Translations under genes and position numbers: made by a program | In this document: positions 27,711 through 36,504 of the stretch, piece by piece | How the letters are laid out: the number at the start of each line of letters is the position of its first letter | How positions within the stretch are numbered: the first letter of the stretch is position 1 | Assembly (NCBI GenBank): GCA_963739175.1 | Contig: CAVTZH010000005.1 | Location: 186,001 to 250,000 of the forward strand | Reading direction: 5' to 3' | DNA length: 64,000 nucleotides | Source: VAZQ01 sp963739175 | Lineage (GTDB): Bacteria; Pseudomonadota; Alphaproteobacteria; Rhizobiales; Xanthobacteraceae | The notes under the pieces: model-generated | Seen by the model: only the letters and a program-made list of their open reading frames with translations | The model's database searches: none | What the model was told of the DNA's origin: nothing

Positions 27711-27780
27711 GGGAATGTAGCTCATGGAGAGCGCCGGGGAAGACCCGGAGGCACAGGTTCGATTCCTGTCATCTCAACCA
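27711..27780 (+). ncRNA. Degenerate tRNA-like RNA 1 (with encoded CCA)
   Basis: The sequence keeps the tRNA elbow: TAGCTC with D-stem GCTC/GAGC (27720-27723 and 27729-27732) and a T-arm with stem ACAGG/CCTGT and loop TTCGATT (27753-27769), then CCA at 27778-27780. The D-loop is only 5 nt. The anticodon hairpin has stem CCGGG/CCCGG with a 5-nt loop GAAGA, which cannot decode. The acceptor stem pairs at only five of seven positions. It is a tRNA mimic or pseudo-tRNA rather than a working tRNA. Confidence 0.65.
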
Positions 27781-27783
27781 AAC

Positions 27784-27860
27784 GCGAGGATAGCTCAGTT
27801 GGGTAGAGCACATGACATTTAATCATGCGGTCGCGGGTTCGAATCCCGCTCAACGCTCCT
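27784..27860 (+). ncRNA. Degenerate tRNA-like RNA 2
   Basis: All arms of a tRNA are present: D-stem GCTC/GAGC with loop AGTTGGGTA, anticodon stem CATGA/TCATG, T-arm GCGGG-TTCGAAT-CCCGC. The 7-nt anticodon loop is CATTTAA, with A in place of the universal U33 before TTT. The acceptor stem (GCGAGGA with TCAACGC) has two mismatches, and the 3' end is CCT, not CCA. It starts 3 nt after RNA 1. A tRNA-Lys-like origin is possible, but translation function is unlikely. Confidence 0.65.
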
Positions 27861-27861
27861 G

Positions 27862-28201
27862 TTCGGTCTTGAAAACCGAAATCAGCTTGCCACGCTGATT
27901 CCCATGAAGGGGACCGGACGCGTGCTTCAGTCGCGGTCCGGTCGTCGCGCCGAAAGGCTCCTCGCTCGTACCTCGACACCGTAACACCGGCTTTGCGCCG
28001 CGGCGGATACCGCCCGCGCGAACGTCGGGTCGTCCATCCGGCCGCCGTGCTTCGGTACGGCGGTGCGGATGTGCACGCCCGCCGTTCACACGGGCTCAAT
28101 CCGCGGCCCGCTTGTCGCACGGGAAGTCGCGTCCGGGCCTCACTTTTCTCGAAATGCAACAAGGCCGTCGCCATCCGGGACGGCAACGAAGGAGATGTGC
28201 C
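27862..28201 (+). other. Structured leader between the tRNA-like pair and the slipin gene
   Basis: The 340-nt stretch has no gene but several hairpins: TTCGGT/ACCGAA (27862-27880); a strong stem GACCGGAC with GTCCGGTC (27912-27943) extended by GCG/CGC; CCGCCGT/ACGGCGG near 28040-28065; and GCCGTC/GACGGC just before the slipin RBS AAGGAG. It may be one long 5' leader that carries the tRNA-like RNAs into the slipin mRNA. Confidence 0.45.
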
Positions 28202-29353
28202 ATGACGTGGCATCTGTTTGTTCTGCGCGTGACCGTGAAGGATGGCGAGCGCGCCTTCCTTACGCGCAACGGCCGCCTCGAGCGTGTGCTCGAGCCGGGC
28301 CGCCACACGCTGTTCGACCCGCGGCGCGCGCTCGCGGCCGAGCTGCACAATGTCGTTCGCGCCGAGTTTTCGGCGGAGCGGTTCGCCGTGCTCAAGGCGG
28401 CACGGCCGGACCTCGCTGCTGCGCTGTTCGAGCCGGTCGAGACCAAGTCGGACGAGGTCGCGATCGTCAAGCTCGACGGCCGGCCGACGCATCTGATGGG
28501 CTCGTGGCAGACCCGGGTGTTCTGGAAGGTCGCGACCACGGTCGAGGTCGAGCGCATCGACGTCGCAAGCGACCCGCGGGTCGCGCCGCGGCATCTGGCG
28601 ATGATTGCGCGCGAGCGCAACACGCTGGTCGCCGAGCACGTGGTCGAGAACCAGGAGGCCGGTCTGCTCTATGTCGAGGGCCGGCTCACCGAGCGCCTCG
28701 CGCCGGGCCGGCACGCGTTCTGGACCGCGGGCCGCAAGATCGAGGTGAAGCGCCTCGACCTGCGCCCGCAGGCGCTCGAGATCACGGCGCAGGAGATGCT
28801 GACCAAGGACCGCATCGCGCTGCGCGTGACGCTGACCGCGTTCCGCCGCATCGCCGATCCGGAGCGCGCGGTGGCGGTCGTCGCCAATGTGGACGAGTGG
28901 CTGTACCGGCTGGTGCAGTTCGCGATCCGCGAGGCGGTGGCGTCGCGCACGCTCGACGAGGTGCTCTCGGCGAAGAACGCGCTCGATGCCGAGCTGCGTG
29001 CCTTCGTGCGCGAGCGGCTCGCAGAGACCGGCATCGAGGTGACCGAGCTCGGCGTCAAGGACGTGATCCTGCCGGGCGAGGTCCGCGAGCTGGTGAACAA
29101 GGTCGTGGAGGCGGAGCGGCTCGCGAAGGCGAACCTGATCCGCCGCCAGGAGGAGACCGCGGCGACGCGTTCGCTCCTCAACACCGCGAAGCTGATGGAG
29201 GACAACCCGCTGCTGCTTCGGCTCAAGGAGCTCGAGTCGATCGAGCGCCTTGTGGAGAAGGTCGGCCGCATCGACCTGCATGCCGGTGAGGGTGCAGGTC
29301 TGGATGCGCTGCTCACGAAGCTCGTGCGGCTGAAGGCGCCCGATGCAGCGTGA
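28202..29353 (+). CDS. SPFH/Band 7 (slipin) family protein
   Basis: The 383-residue protein lacks the usual N-terminal membrane hairpin and begins with a beta-rich part containing DGERAFLTRNGRLERVLEPGRH, then a second similar segment (NQEAGLLYVEGRLTERLAPGRH). The SPFH core follows with EMLTKDRIALRVTLTAFRRI, and the stomatin-type helix ends in IEVTELGVKDVILPGEVRELV and a coiled coil. AAGGAGATGTGCC precedes ATG 28202. Slipins of this type are known from RNA-repair (RtcB) neighbourhoods, and tRNA-like sequences lie upstream here, but no RtcB is in the window. Confidence 0.85.
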   Translation: MTWHLFVLRVTVKDGERAFLTRNGRLERVLEPGRHTLFDPRRALAAELHNVVRAEFSAERFAVLKAARPDLAAALFEPVETKSDEVAIVKLDGRPTHLMGSWQTRVFWKVATTVEVERIDVASDPRVAPRHLAMIARERNTLVAEHVVENQEAGLLYVEGRLTERLAPGRHAFWTAGRKIEVKRLDLRPQALEITAQEMLTKDRIALRVTLTAFRRIADPERAVAVVANVDEWLYRLVQFAIREAVASRTLDEVLSAKNALDAELRAFVRERLAETGIEVTELGVKDVILPGEVRELVNKVVEAERLAKANLIRRQEETAATRSLLNTAKLMEDNPLLLRLKELESIERLVEKVGRIDLHAGEGAGLDALLTKLVRLKAPDAA

Positions 29354-29360
29354 CGAAGAC

Positions 29361-29392
29361 GGAGGGCCGCCGGCGCGAAACGGCGGCCCTCC
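29361..29392 (+). terminator. Terminator after the slipin gene
   Basis: GGAGGGCCGCC at 29361-29371 pairs with GGCGGCCCTCC at 29382-29392 around a 10-nt loop, 8 bp after the slipin stop. TGACTTTGG follows. Confidence 0.75.
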
Positions 29393-29562
29393 TGACTTTG
29401 GAAAACGCGCACATGACAGCGAAAAACAACGTTTTCCACTGTCTTGCGGGTGTCATATTCGACACCTATATAGCCTCAAAGGCGGAGTTGGAGCCGTTGA
29501 GGTTCCTTCGCTGGGGCGGTCTTCGAGAGATCGGATATCGTCCAGGACGACCACGATCATTG

Positions 29563-29615
29563 GGTGACGCCGGATGTACGCGCACCTCTTGGTTCGTGGT
29601 CGTTGTCGTTTTCAG
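29563..29615 (+). repeat. Structured direct repeat, copy A
   Basis: This 53-nt unit (GGTGACGCCGGATGTACGCG at its start) recurs almost unchanged at 30560-30613, on the other side of the DUF72 gene. GGTGaCGC can pair with GCGCACC inside it, and an outer stem ACGACCACGA (29547-29556) pairs with TCGTGGTCGT (29594-29603), followed by a T-rich end. The remaining sequence from 29393 to 29653 shows no gene. Confidence 0.65.
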
Positions 29616-29653
29616 GCTGTCATGTTGAATTGTGACTTCTGGGGATATCCCTG

Positions 29654-30472
29654 TCACACGGCGGCTTTTCCGATTTTTTCGATCAGCGCCATCGCTCCCG
29701 CCGGCGCGCGGATTTTGCCTTCGTGGATCACGTAGGCGAACACGTCGCGCGGCTTGCCTTCGGCCTTCGGCGCCGGCGCGATGCGTTGAAGATCGTCGGG
29801 CTCGCCGCCGGTTGCCCAGTCGGTGAGCCGTTTGCTCCAGGCGGTGATCTCCTTCGGGGGGTAGGCGGTCGGCACCTTGTCGTCGCCTTGCTGCAGCCGG
29901 GCATAGACGAAATCGCCCGTCACATCGGCGATGTTCGGATAGCGCGCGTGGTCGGTGTACACGGCCGGGATCGAGAATTTGCGCAACAACGCGGCGAATT
30001 CCGGCGTCTTGAAACTGTCATGCCGGACCTCGACCACGTGACGAATGTGACAGCCGTTGAATGTGTCCGGCAGCAATTCGAGAAAGCCGCCGAAATCGGC
30101 CTCGTCGAATTTCTTGGTGGGCGCGAACTGCCAGAGCAGGGGGCCGAGACGGGATGAAAGCTCGGTGACGCCGCTGTCCATAAACCGCTTGATGGAGTCG
30201 CCGGCTTCCTTGAGCACGCTGCGGTTGGTCGCATAGCGCGGGCCCTTGATCGAGAACACAAAGCCGTCCGGCACTTCGCTTCCCCATTTACGGAACGTCG
30301 CCGGCGTCTGCGTGCGGTAGAACGTGCCGTTGACCTCGATCGAGGTCAGCCGTTCGCTGGCATATGACAGTTCCTTCGCGTGCGGCAGTCCCTTCGGATA
30401 GAACGCGCCGCGCCACGGCTCGAACGTCCAGCCGCCGATGCCGATGAAGATTTTGCCTGCTTTTGTTGTCAT
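29654..30472 (-). CDS. DUF72 (YecE-like) family protein
   Basis: The 272-residue TIM-barrel-like protein has the DUF72 opening IFIGIGGWTFEPWRGAFYPKGL, then ERLTSIEVNGTFYRTQTPATF and the C-terminal DVFAYVIHEGKIRAPA. The biochemical function of the family is not established. ATG 30472 starts the conserved region directly. It is convergent with the slipin gene and flanked by the two direct-repeat copies, suggesting that the gene entered or was duplicated as a unit. Confidence 0.85.
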   Translation of the reverse strand: MTTKAGKIFIGIGGWTFEPWRGAFYPKGLPHAKELSYASERLTSIEVNGTFYRTQTPATFRKWGSEVPDGFVFSIKGPRYATNRSVLKEAGDSIKRFMDSGVTELSSRLGPLLWQFAPTKKFDEADFGGFLELLPDTFNGCHIRHVVEVRHDSFKTPEFAALLRKFSIPAVYTDHARYPNIADVTGDFVYARLQQGDDKVPTAYPPKEITAWSKRLTDWATGGEPDDLQRIAPAPKAEGKPRDVFAYVIHEGKIRAPAGAMALIEKIGKAAV

Positions 30473-30509
30473 GTCGCTGTCGTCCGTCTCCGATACCTTG
30501 TCTGCAAGT

Positions 30510-30539
30510 GGCGATGGTTTTGTTCAGTGTACCATCGCC
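30510..30539 (+). other. 9-bp hairpin upstream of repeat copy B
   Basis: GGCGATGGT at 30510-30518 pairs with ACCATCGCC at 30531-30539 around a 12-nt loop. It lies 38 bp before the DUF72 start on the other strand and 20 bp before repeat copy B, so it could be an operator for DUF72 or the 5' part of a small RNA that includes copy B. Confidence 0.4.
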
Positions 30540-30559
30540 CAAACGACCGCGCTTCGACA

Positions 30560-30613
30560 GGTGACGCCGGATGTACGCGCGCCTTTCGTTCGTGGTCGTT
30601 GCCGTTTTTTCAG
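30560..30613 (+). repeat. Structured direct repeat, copy B
   Basis: This 54-nt unit is nearly identical to 29563-29615. Differences fall partly at paired positions: CACC in copy A is CGCC here, which still pairs with GGTG through a G-U pair. An outer stem AACGACC (30542-30548) pairs with GGTCGTT, and the unit ends in GCCGTTTTTTC, a terminator-like end. It lies between the divergent DUF72 and flagellar-like genes. Confidence 0.65.
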
Positions 30614-30770
30614 CCCGATTTCTCTTCGGCCCTCGTCCGGTCCCCAGGCGGGCCGCCCACGAGCGTGAATTGAACGTAAACAGCGAAGCGGGAATTCGAA
30701 GGGGTCTTTGCAGGGAAGTTTTGATGGGGATCGACTAGAGTCCGGCCAGGTAACGGGTCTCGGCTGGTTC

Positions 30771-31181
30771 ATGAGTAGCGTGCAGTCCATCGCGATGTCG
30801 GGAATGCTGGCGGCAACCCAGCGCTTGCAAGTCTCGGCGCGGAACGTCGCGAATGTGCGTTCCGATGGTGCGCTGCCTGACGCGCAGGGGAATTATTCAC
30901 CCGATGCGCCACGTCCCTACACGCCGTTGCGCGTCGATCAGGTGGATGTGGCGACCGGCGGTACCCGGGCGGTCGTCACCGAAGTCTCGCCGAGCTATGT
31001 GGCAACCCCCAACCCGTCGGCACCGTACGCCAACCAAGATGGCCTGGTCGCGGCGCCCAACGTCGATCTGGCGGAGGAAGTCGTCCAGCAATTGATGGCT
31101 TCCTACGCCTATGCGGCCAACGCGCGGGTCGTGACGTCCTACAATCAGATGGTGAAGTCGCTGTTCGACATCTCCGCATGA
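30771..31181 (+). CDS. Flagellar basal-body rod/hook C-terminal-domain protein (orphan)
   Basis: The 136-residue protein starts with MSSVQSIAMSGMLAATQRLQ and SARNVANVRSDGA, the N-terminal rod motif, and ends with DLAEEVVQQLMASYAYAANA followed by MVKSLFDI, the C-terminal Flg_bbr_C motif shared by FlgB/FlgC/FlgG. FlgC proteins are about 135 residues, so length fits. No other flagellar gene is nearby. A clear RBS before ATG 30771 is missing. Confidence 0.8.
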   Translation: MSSVQSIAMSGMLAATQRLQVSARNVANVRSDGALPDAQGNYSPDAPRPYTPLRVDQVDVATGGTRAVVTEVSPSYVATPNPSAPYANQDGLVAAPNVDLAEEVVQQLMASYAYAANARVVTSYNQMVKSLFDISA

Positions 31182-31209
31182 CGGAGGGCGAGGCGTCTCA
31201 AAAGCAAAG

Positions 31210-31231
31210 AGGCCGCCCGGAGGCGGCCTCT
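31210..31231. terminator. Bidirectional terminator between the flagellar-like gene and groEL
   Basis: GAGGCCGCC at 31210-31218 pairs with GGCGGCCTC at 31223-31231 around CGGA. It lies between two convergent genes, 26 bp after the groEL stop. Confidence 0.75.
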
Positions 31232-31256
31232 CGCATTTCGTGGAGCAAAGAAGGAC

Positions 31257-32889
<1,633 letters not shown>

Positions 32890-32910
32890 GTTTGCAAACT
32901 CCGGTTTAAA

Positions 32911-33228
32911 TTAAGCGGCTTTCTTCCTGGTGGCGACGCTGCCTTCCAGCACGCCGAGGATGTCGGACTCCTTCATGATCAGGAGATCTTGGCCGTCGAT
33001 CTTGACCTCGGTGCCCGACCACTTGCCGAACAGCACGCGGTCGCCAACCTTCAGGTCGATCGGGATCAGCTTGCCGGCCTCGTCGCGCCCGCCCGGTCCA
33101 ACGGCAACGATCTCGCCCTGGCTGGGCTTCTCTTTGGCGGTGTCGGGAATGATGATGCCGCCGGATGTTTTTTCCTCGGCATCGAGGCGCCTGACGACGA
33201 CGCGGTCGTGAAGCGGACGGAACTTCAT
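32911..33228 (-). CDS. groES: Co-chaperonin GroES
   Basis: The 105-residue protein begins MKFRPLHDRVVVRRLDAEEK, with the mobile-loop motif TSGGIIIPDTAKEKPSQGEI and VLFGKWSGTEVKIDG. GroES caps GroEL. ATG 33228 follows GAGGAGGATTTCC; an upstream in-frame start is not supported. It is the first gene of the groES-groEL operon under the CIRCE element at 33364-33390. Confidence 0.96.
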   Translation of the reverse strand: MKFRPLHDRVVVRRLDAEEKTSGGIIIPDTAKEKPSQGEIVAVGPGGRDEAGKLIPIDLKVGDRVLFGKWSGTEVKIDGQDLLIMKESDILGVLEGSVATRKKAA

Positions 33229-33363
33229 GGAAATCCTCCTCGTTGAGTGATTCGGTCGGTCTTTTCGGTCTTTGATGAACAGCCGCGTGGAAGAACTTCC
33301 GGCGACTGCTTGTGAGCGACATAGGGCGCGCACTTTGGCCCGCAAGAGGGGCACGGCAGTTTT

Positions 33364-33390
33364 TTAGCACTCATTTCAGCGGAGTGCTAC
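33364..33390 (-). promoter_or_regulatory. CIRCE operator of the groESL operon
   Basis: TTAGCACTC at 33364-33372, a 9-nt spacer and GAGTGCTAC at 33382-33390 match the CIRCE consensus TTAGCACTC-N9-GAGTGCTAA except for the last base. It is 136 bp upstream of groES. The HrcA repressor that binds CIRCE is not encoded in the window. Confidence 0.93.
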
Positions 33391-33597
33391 CAAGTGCTCC
33401 AAATATCTGAATTTGTTTGGTTAATTTCGGGGCTGGCGGCCCGCCAGGGGGCCGCAAGAGGACCCAAAAACGGCTCTGTCAGCAATCGTGACCCGATGCT
33501 GCTAATGCATTGAAAATGCACACTTAATTTATCTTTTGGGCTTGAAATAGGAACGCCAGTTCCTCGACACTTGTTGTCCCCGAAATGGAGGACATTC

Positions 33598-33867
33598 ATG
33601 GTTTCGGAAGGCTTCAGGAAGCAGCTGGAAGGGTACGGACTGACCACGGCCGAGATCCTGTACCGGCTGCCCGATCATCCCGCGCTGCTGCAGACCTATG
33701 TGTGGCAGGACTACGATCTCTGTCCGAAGTTTCCGGTGCTGAACAAGTTTCTCGCGTTCTGGCTGGAGAAGATCGAAGGCCCGCTGCATTCGGTGACGGT
33801 CGCGCATGCGCGGCTGATCAAGCCCGCCGAAATCCGCGCCCTGAACGGCGAGTTCCGGCTGCACTAG
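33598..33867 (+). CDS. usg: Usg family protein
   Basis: The 89-residue protein matches the alphaproteobacterial Usg family along its length: FRKQLEGYGLTTAEILYRLP, DHPALLQTYVWQDYDL, FPVLNKFLAFW and PLHSVTVAHARLI. The Caulobacter homologue lies near trp genes; its function is not known. GGAGGACATTC precedes ATG 33598. It stands alone between the divergent groES and the convergent ubiD-like gene. Confidence 0.9.
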   Translation: MVSEGFRKQLEGYGLTTAEILYRLPDHPALLQTYVWQDYDLCPKFPVLNKFLAFWLEKIEGPLHSVTVAHARLIKPAEIRALNGEFRLH

Positions 33868-33875
33868 AACGTGCA

Positions 33876-35411
33876 TCATTCCTTGTGAAACGCCGTCGGC
33901 TTCGGCGGCGGTCCCGGCAAGCCAAGCTCGTCCCAGCGCGCGGCGGCGCGTTCATAAACGCTCTGCCGCAACAGCGTCGCCTGCGGGAATTGCTTGATGT
34001 GCTTGTGCGGCTTGCAGGCGTTGACCAGCACCTTCGATCCGTAGGGCCGCAGCTCCGGCGGATACTGGCTCGGGTCGAGCCCGGTCGACCAGGTATTGCG
34101 AAGGATATCGAGATCGTCGGCCGGATTGCAGCGCGTCGAGAGCGCCCACATCACGTCGTTGAAGTCGGTCGGGTCGACGTCCTCGTCCACCGCGATGATC
34201 CACTTGGTGTAGTAGGCGGCGGCCGGGCATTGCGCGGTCAGCGCCAGGACCTGCGCGGCATGCCCGGCATATTGCTGCTGCATCGACACGACCACCATGC
34301 CCCAGCCGGACGCGGCGGCGGGATGCGCATAGGCACCGAGCACGCCCGACACGCCGATGCGATCGAGATCGTCGAGGATGCGCGCCGAGCGCATGATCGC
34401 GTAATAGGCGCCGATCTCGCAGGACGGATATTTCGCCATCAGCGCCGCGGTGAGGATCGGCGAGCGGCGGTGATGCACCGCCTTCACCTCGATCACCGGC
34501 TGCGGCGCGCGCTCGCGGCCGTAGTAGCCGGTGAACTCGCCGAGCGGGCCTTCGTCTTCCATGTCGCCGGGATGCAGCAGGCCTTCGATCACCAGCTCGG
34601 CATTGGCGGGGATCGGCAGGCTCACGAATTCGGCTTCGGTCAGTTCCACGCCGCGGCCCATCAGGCCGCCGGCGACGTCGAGCTCGGATTCCTTGATGCC
34701 GAACACCTGCGCCGCCAGCATGAACAGCACCGGGTCGATGCCGTAGGCGGCGACCACCTCGCACGGCTTGCCGCGTGCCCACCAGGCTTCGCGGTCGATC
34801 AGCCCGTGCTTCCCCGGCGAGCAGTAGAGTCCGACCCGCCGCGGCCCATGCAGCATCTGCCGGTAGCAGCCGACATTGATGCGGCCGGTGTCGGGATTTT
34901 TCGTGAGCGTGATGTCGCCGGTGCCGATGTAACGGCCGCCGTCGCCCGGCCAGAATTTCGGCACCGGGAATTGCGTGAGGTCGACCTCGTCGCCGCGTAG
35001 CACGATCTCGTTGACGCGCGCCTTGGCTTTCGCGATCGGCACCGGCTTGATCCGCCGCTGCATGATCTCGCGGGTCGCCGCGATCATCTCGGCGGTGGAC
35101 AGCGTCGGGTCGAGGCCCACAGCGAGCGCATAGCGCTCCTTGCTCGATCCCAGCATGTTCGCGAGGATGCTCGCGCCGGTGCGGTCGCCGGTGATGTTGT
35201 CGAACAGCAGGGCAGGGGCATCCTCGCGCCGGGTCGCGAGATAGGCGATGGCGGCGAGCTCCTCGTCGGCATCGACCGGCTCGTCGATGCGCTTGAGCAG
35301 CCCGTTGGCTTCGACCAGCGCGATCCATTCGCGCAGGTCTTGCCACGCAACGGGCGTGGCCTGATTGGAGCCGGCGCTCATGCCGGATCGCTCGATCGAT
35401 TGTTCTTCCAT
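33876..35411 (-). CDS. UbiD-family prenylated-FMN-dependent decarboxylase
   Basis: The 511-residue protein has the UbiD organisation: N-terminal EWIALVEANGLLKRID, EDAPALLFDNITG, the prFMN-binding RINVGCYRQMLHGPRRVGLYCSPGKHG and EGPLGEFTGYYG with the catalytic Glu region. UbiD enzymes reversibly decarboxylate aromatic or alpha,beta-unsaturated acids and need the UbiX product prFMN; no ubiX is nearby. It is the last gene of a leftward unit that begins with four Bug receptors, so it probably acts on an imported aromatic acid. ATG 35411 is used; ATG 35381 is possible. Confidence 0.9.
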   Translation of the reverse strand: MEEQSIERSGMSAGSNQATPVAWQDLREWIALVEANGLLKRIDEPVDADEELAAIAYLATRREDAPALLFDNITGDRTGASILANMLGSSKERYALAVGLDPTLSTAEMIAATREIMQRRIKPVPIAKAKARVNEIVLRGDEVDLTQFPVPKFWPGDGGRYIGTGDITLTKNPDTGRINVGCYRQMLHGPRRVGLYCSPGKHGLIDREAWWARGKPCEVVAAYGIDPVLFMLAAQVFGIKESELDVAGGLMGRGVELTEAEFVSLPIPANAELVIEGLLHPGDMEDEGPLGEFTGYYGRERAPQPVIEVKAVHHRRSPILTAALMAKYPSCEIGAYYAIMRSARILDDLDRIGVSGVLGAYAHPAAASGWGMVVVSMQQQYAGHAAQVLALTAQCPAAAYYTKWIIAVDEDVDPTDFNDVMWALSTRCNPADDLDILRNTWSTGLDPSQYPPELRPYGSKVLVNACKPHKHIKQFPQATLLRQSVYERAAARWDELGLPGPPPKPTAFHKE

Positions 35412-35475
35412 CTCTCTCGCTCGTGCGTTTACGCGGCGAGTTTAGAGAAGGAAGTTCGCGGGGGATAGGGCTGCG

Positions 35476-36447
35476 TCAATCCACCTTGATGCCGGTGGTC
35501 TTGATCACGTTCGACCACTTCTCGTAGTCGTCGTTGATGAATTTGGCGAAGCCGGCAGGCGTCAGCGGCATCGGCTCGACGCCCAAGGTGGCGAACCGCG
35601 CCTTCACCTTGGGATCCGCGAGGGCGGCATTGGTTGCCTTGTTGATCGCGTTGACGAACTCCGCGGGAGTGTTCTTGGGCATGCTGAGGCCATACCAGCC
35701 GATCGCTTCGTAGCCCTGAACGGATTCGCCCACGGTCGGGATGTCCGGCAGGAAGTCCAGCCGTTTCGCTGTCGTCGCCGCAATGGCGCGCAGTGTGTTG
35801 GTGCGGACATATTCCATCGCTTGCGGGATCGGGTTGATGGTCATCTGAATTTGGTTGGACAGCAGGTCGGGCATGAAGCTCGAGCGATAGGGAACATGGG
35901 TGAGGTCGATGCCGGCCATTTTCTTGAGCATCTCGCCAAAGATGTGGGACGAGCTGCCGTTGCCGCCGGAGGCGTAATTGATCTTGCCGGGGTGCGCCTT
36001 GGCATAGGCAATGAACTCCGGGATCGTTTTCACCGGCAGCGATGGATTGACCACGATGAGGTAGGGGGCATTGGCGATGCCGCCGACCGGCGCGATGTCG
36101 CGCATGAAATTGAACTTGAGGTGCGGAAAGAGCGTCTGGTTGAAGACGTTGGTCAGCACGATCATCTGGATCGTGTAGCCGTCCGGCGGCGCGGACAGCG
36201 CCACCTCGGTGGCGATGTTGCTGGCGGCGCCCGGGCGGTTCTCGATCACGAATTGCTGGCCGAGCCGCTCTGACAGAATCTGACCAATGAGGCGCGCGAT
36301 GATGTCGGGGGCATTGCCGGCGGGAAAGCCGACGATGAAGCGCACCGGCCGCGACGGATAGGCTTGCGACCATGCTCCGCTGGAGACGGCGGGAAGGGCG
36401 ACGGCGCCCGCCGCCAGCTGTAGAAATCGGCGACGGGACCCATGCAT
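35476..36447 (-). CDS. Bug-family tripartite tricarboxylate transporter substrate-binding protein (1 of 4 tandem)
   Basis: The 323-residue protein has a twin-arginine-like leader (RRRFLQLAAGAVALPAVSSG), then the Bug core: AYPSRPVRFIVGFPAGNAPD, NRPGAASNIATEVALSAPPDGYT, and HVPYRSSFMPDLLSNQIQM. It binds carboxylates in the periplasm. No TctA/TctB membrane genes are in the window, which is common for expanded Bug receptors. It is 57 bp downstream of the next receptor gene and 64 bp before the ubiD-like gene. Confidence 0.9.
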   Translation of the reverse strand: MHGSRRRFLQLAAGAVALPAVSSGAWSQAYPSRPVRFIVGFPAGNAPDIIARLIGQILSERLGQQFVIENRPGAASNIATEVALSAPPDGYTIQMIVLTNVFNQTLFPHLKFNFMRDIAPVGGIANAPYLIVVNPSLPVKTIPEFIAYAKAHPGKINYASGGNGSSSHIFGEMLKKMAGIDLTHVPYRSSFMPDLLSNQIQMTINPIPQAMEYVRTNTLRAIAATTAKRLDFLPDIPTVGESVQGYEAIGWYGLSMPKNTPAEFVNAINKATNAALADPKVKARFATLGVEPMPLTPAGFAKFINDDYEKWSNVIKTTGIKVD

Positions 36448-36504
36448 GGCGTTCCTCGACTGGTGTCAGTTGTTGGGAGCGAATTGCGGAATGAGTGGAT
36501 GCAC

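Noticed and set aside
27578..27793. 71-codon plus-strand frame upstream of the slipin gene
   Set aside because: It reads through the first tRNA-like sequence into the second; the RNA structure explains the conservation better than a protein.
27722..29281. Long open frame on the minus strand opposite the slipin gene
   Set aside because: It lies exactly antisense to the slipin codons in GC-rich DNA, has Arg/His/Leu-rich nonsense composition and no RBS; it is a codon-bias shadow.
29350..29628. Small plus-strand frame after the slipin stop
   Set aside because: It begins inside the slipin stop region, runs through the terminator hairpin and repeat copy A, and lacks an RBS.
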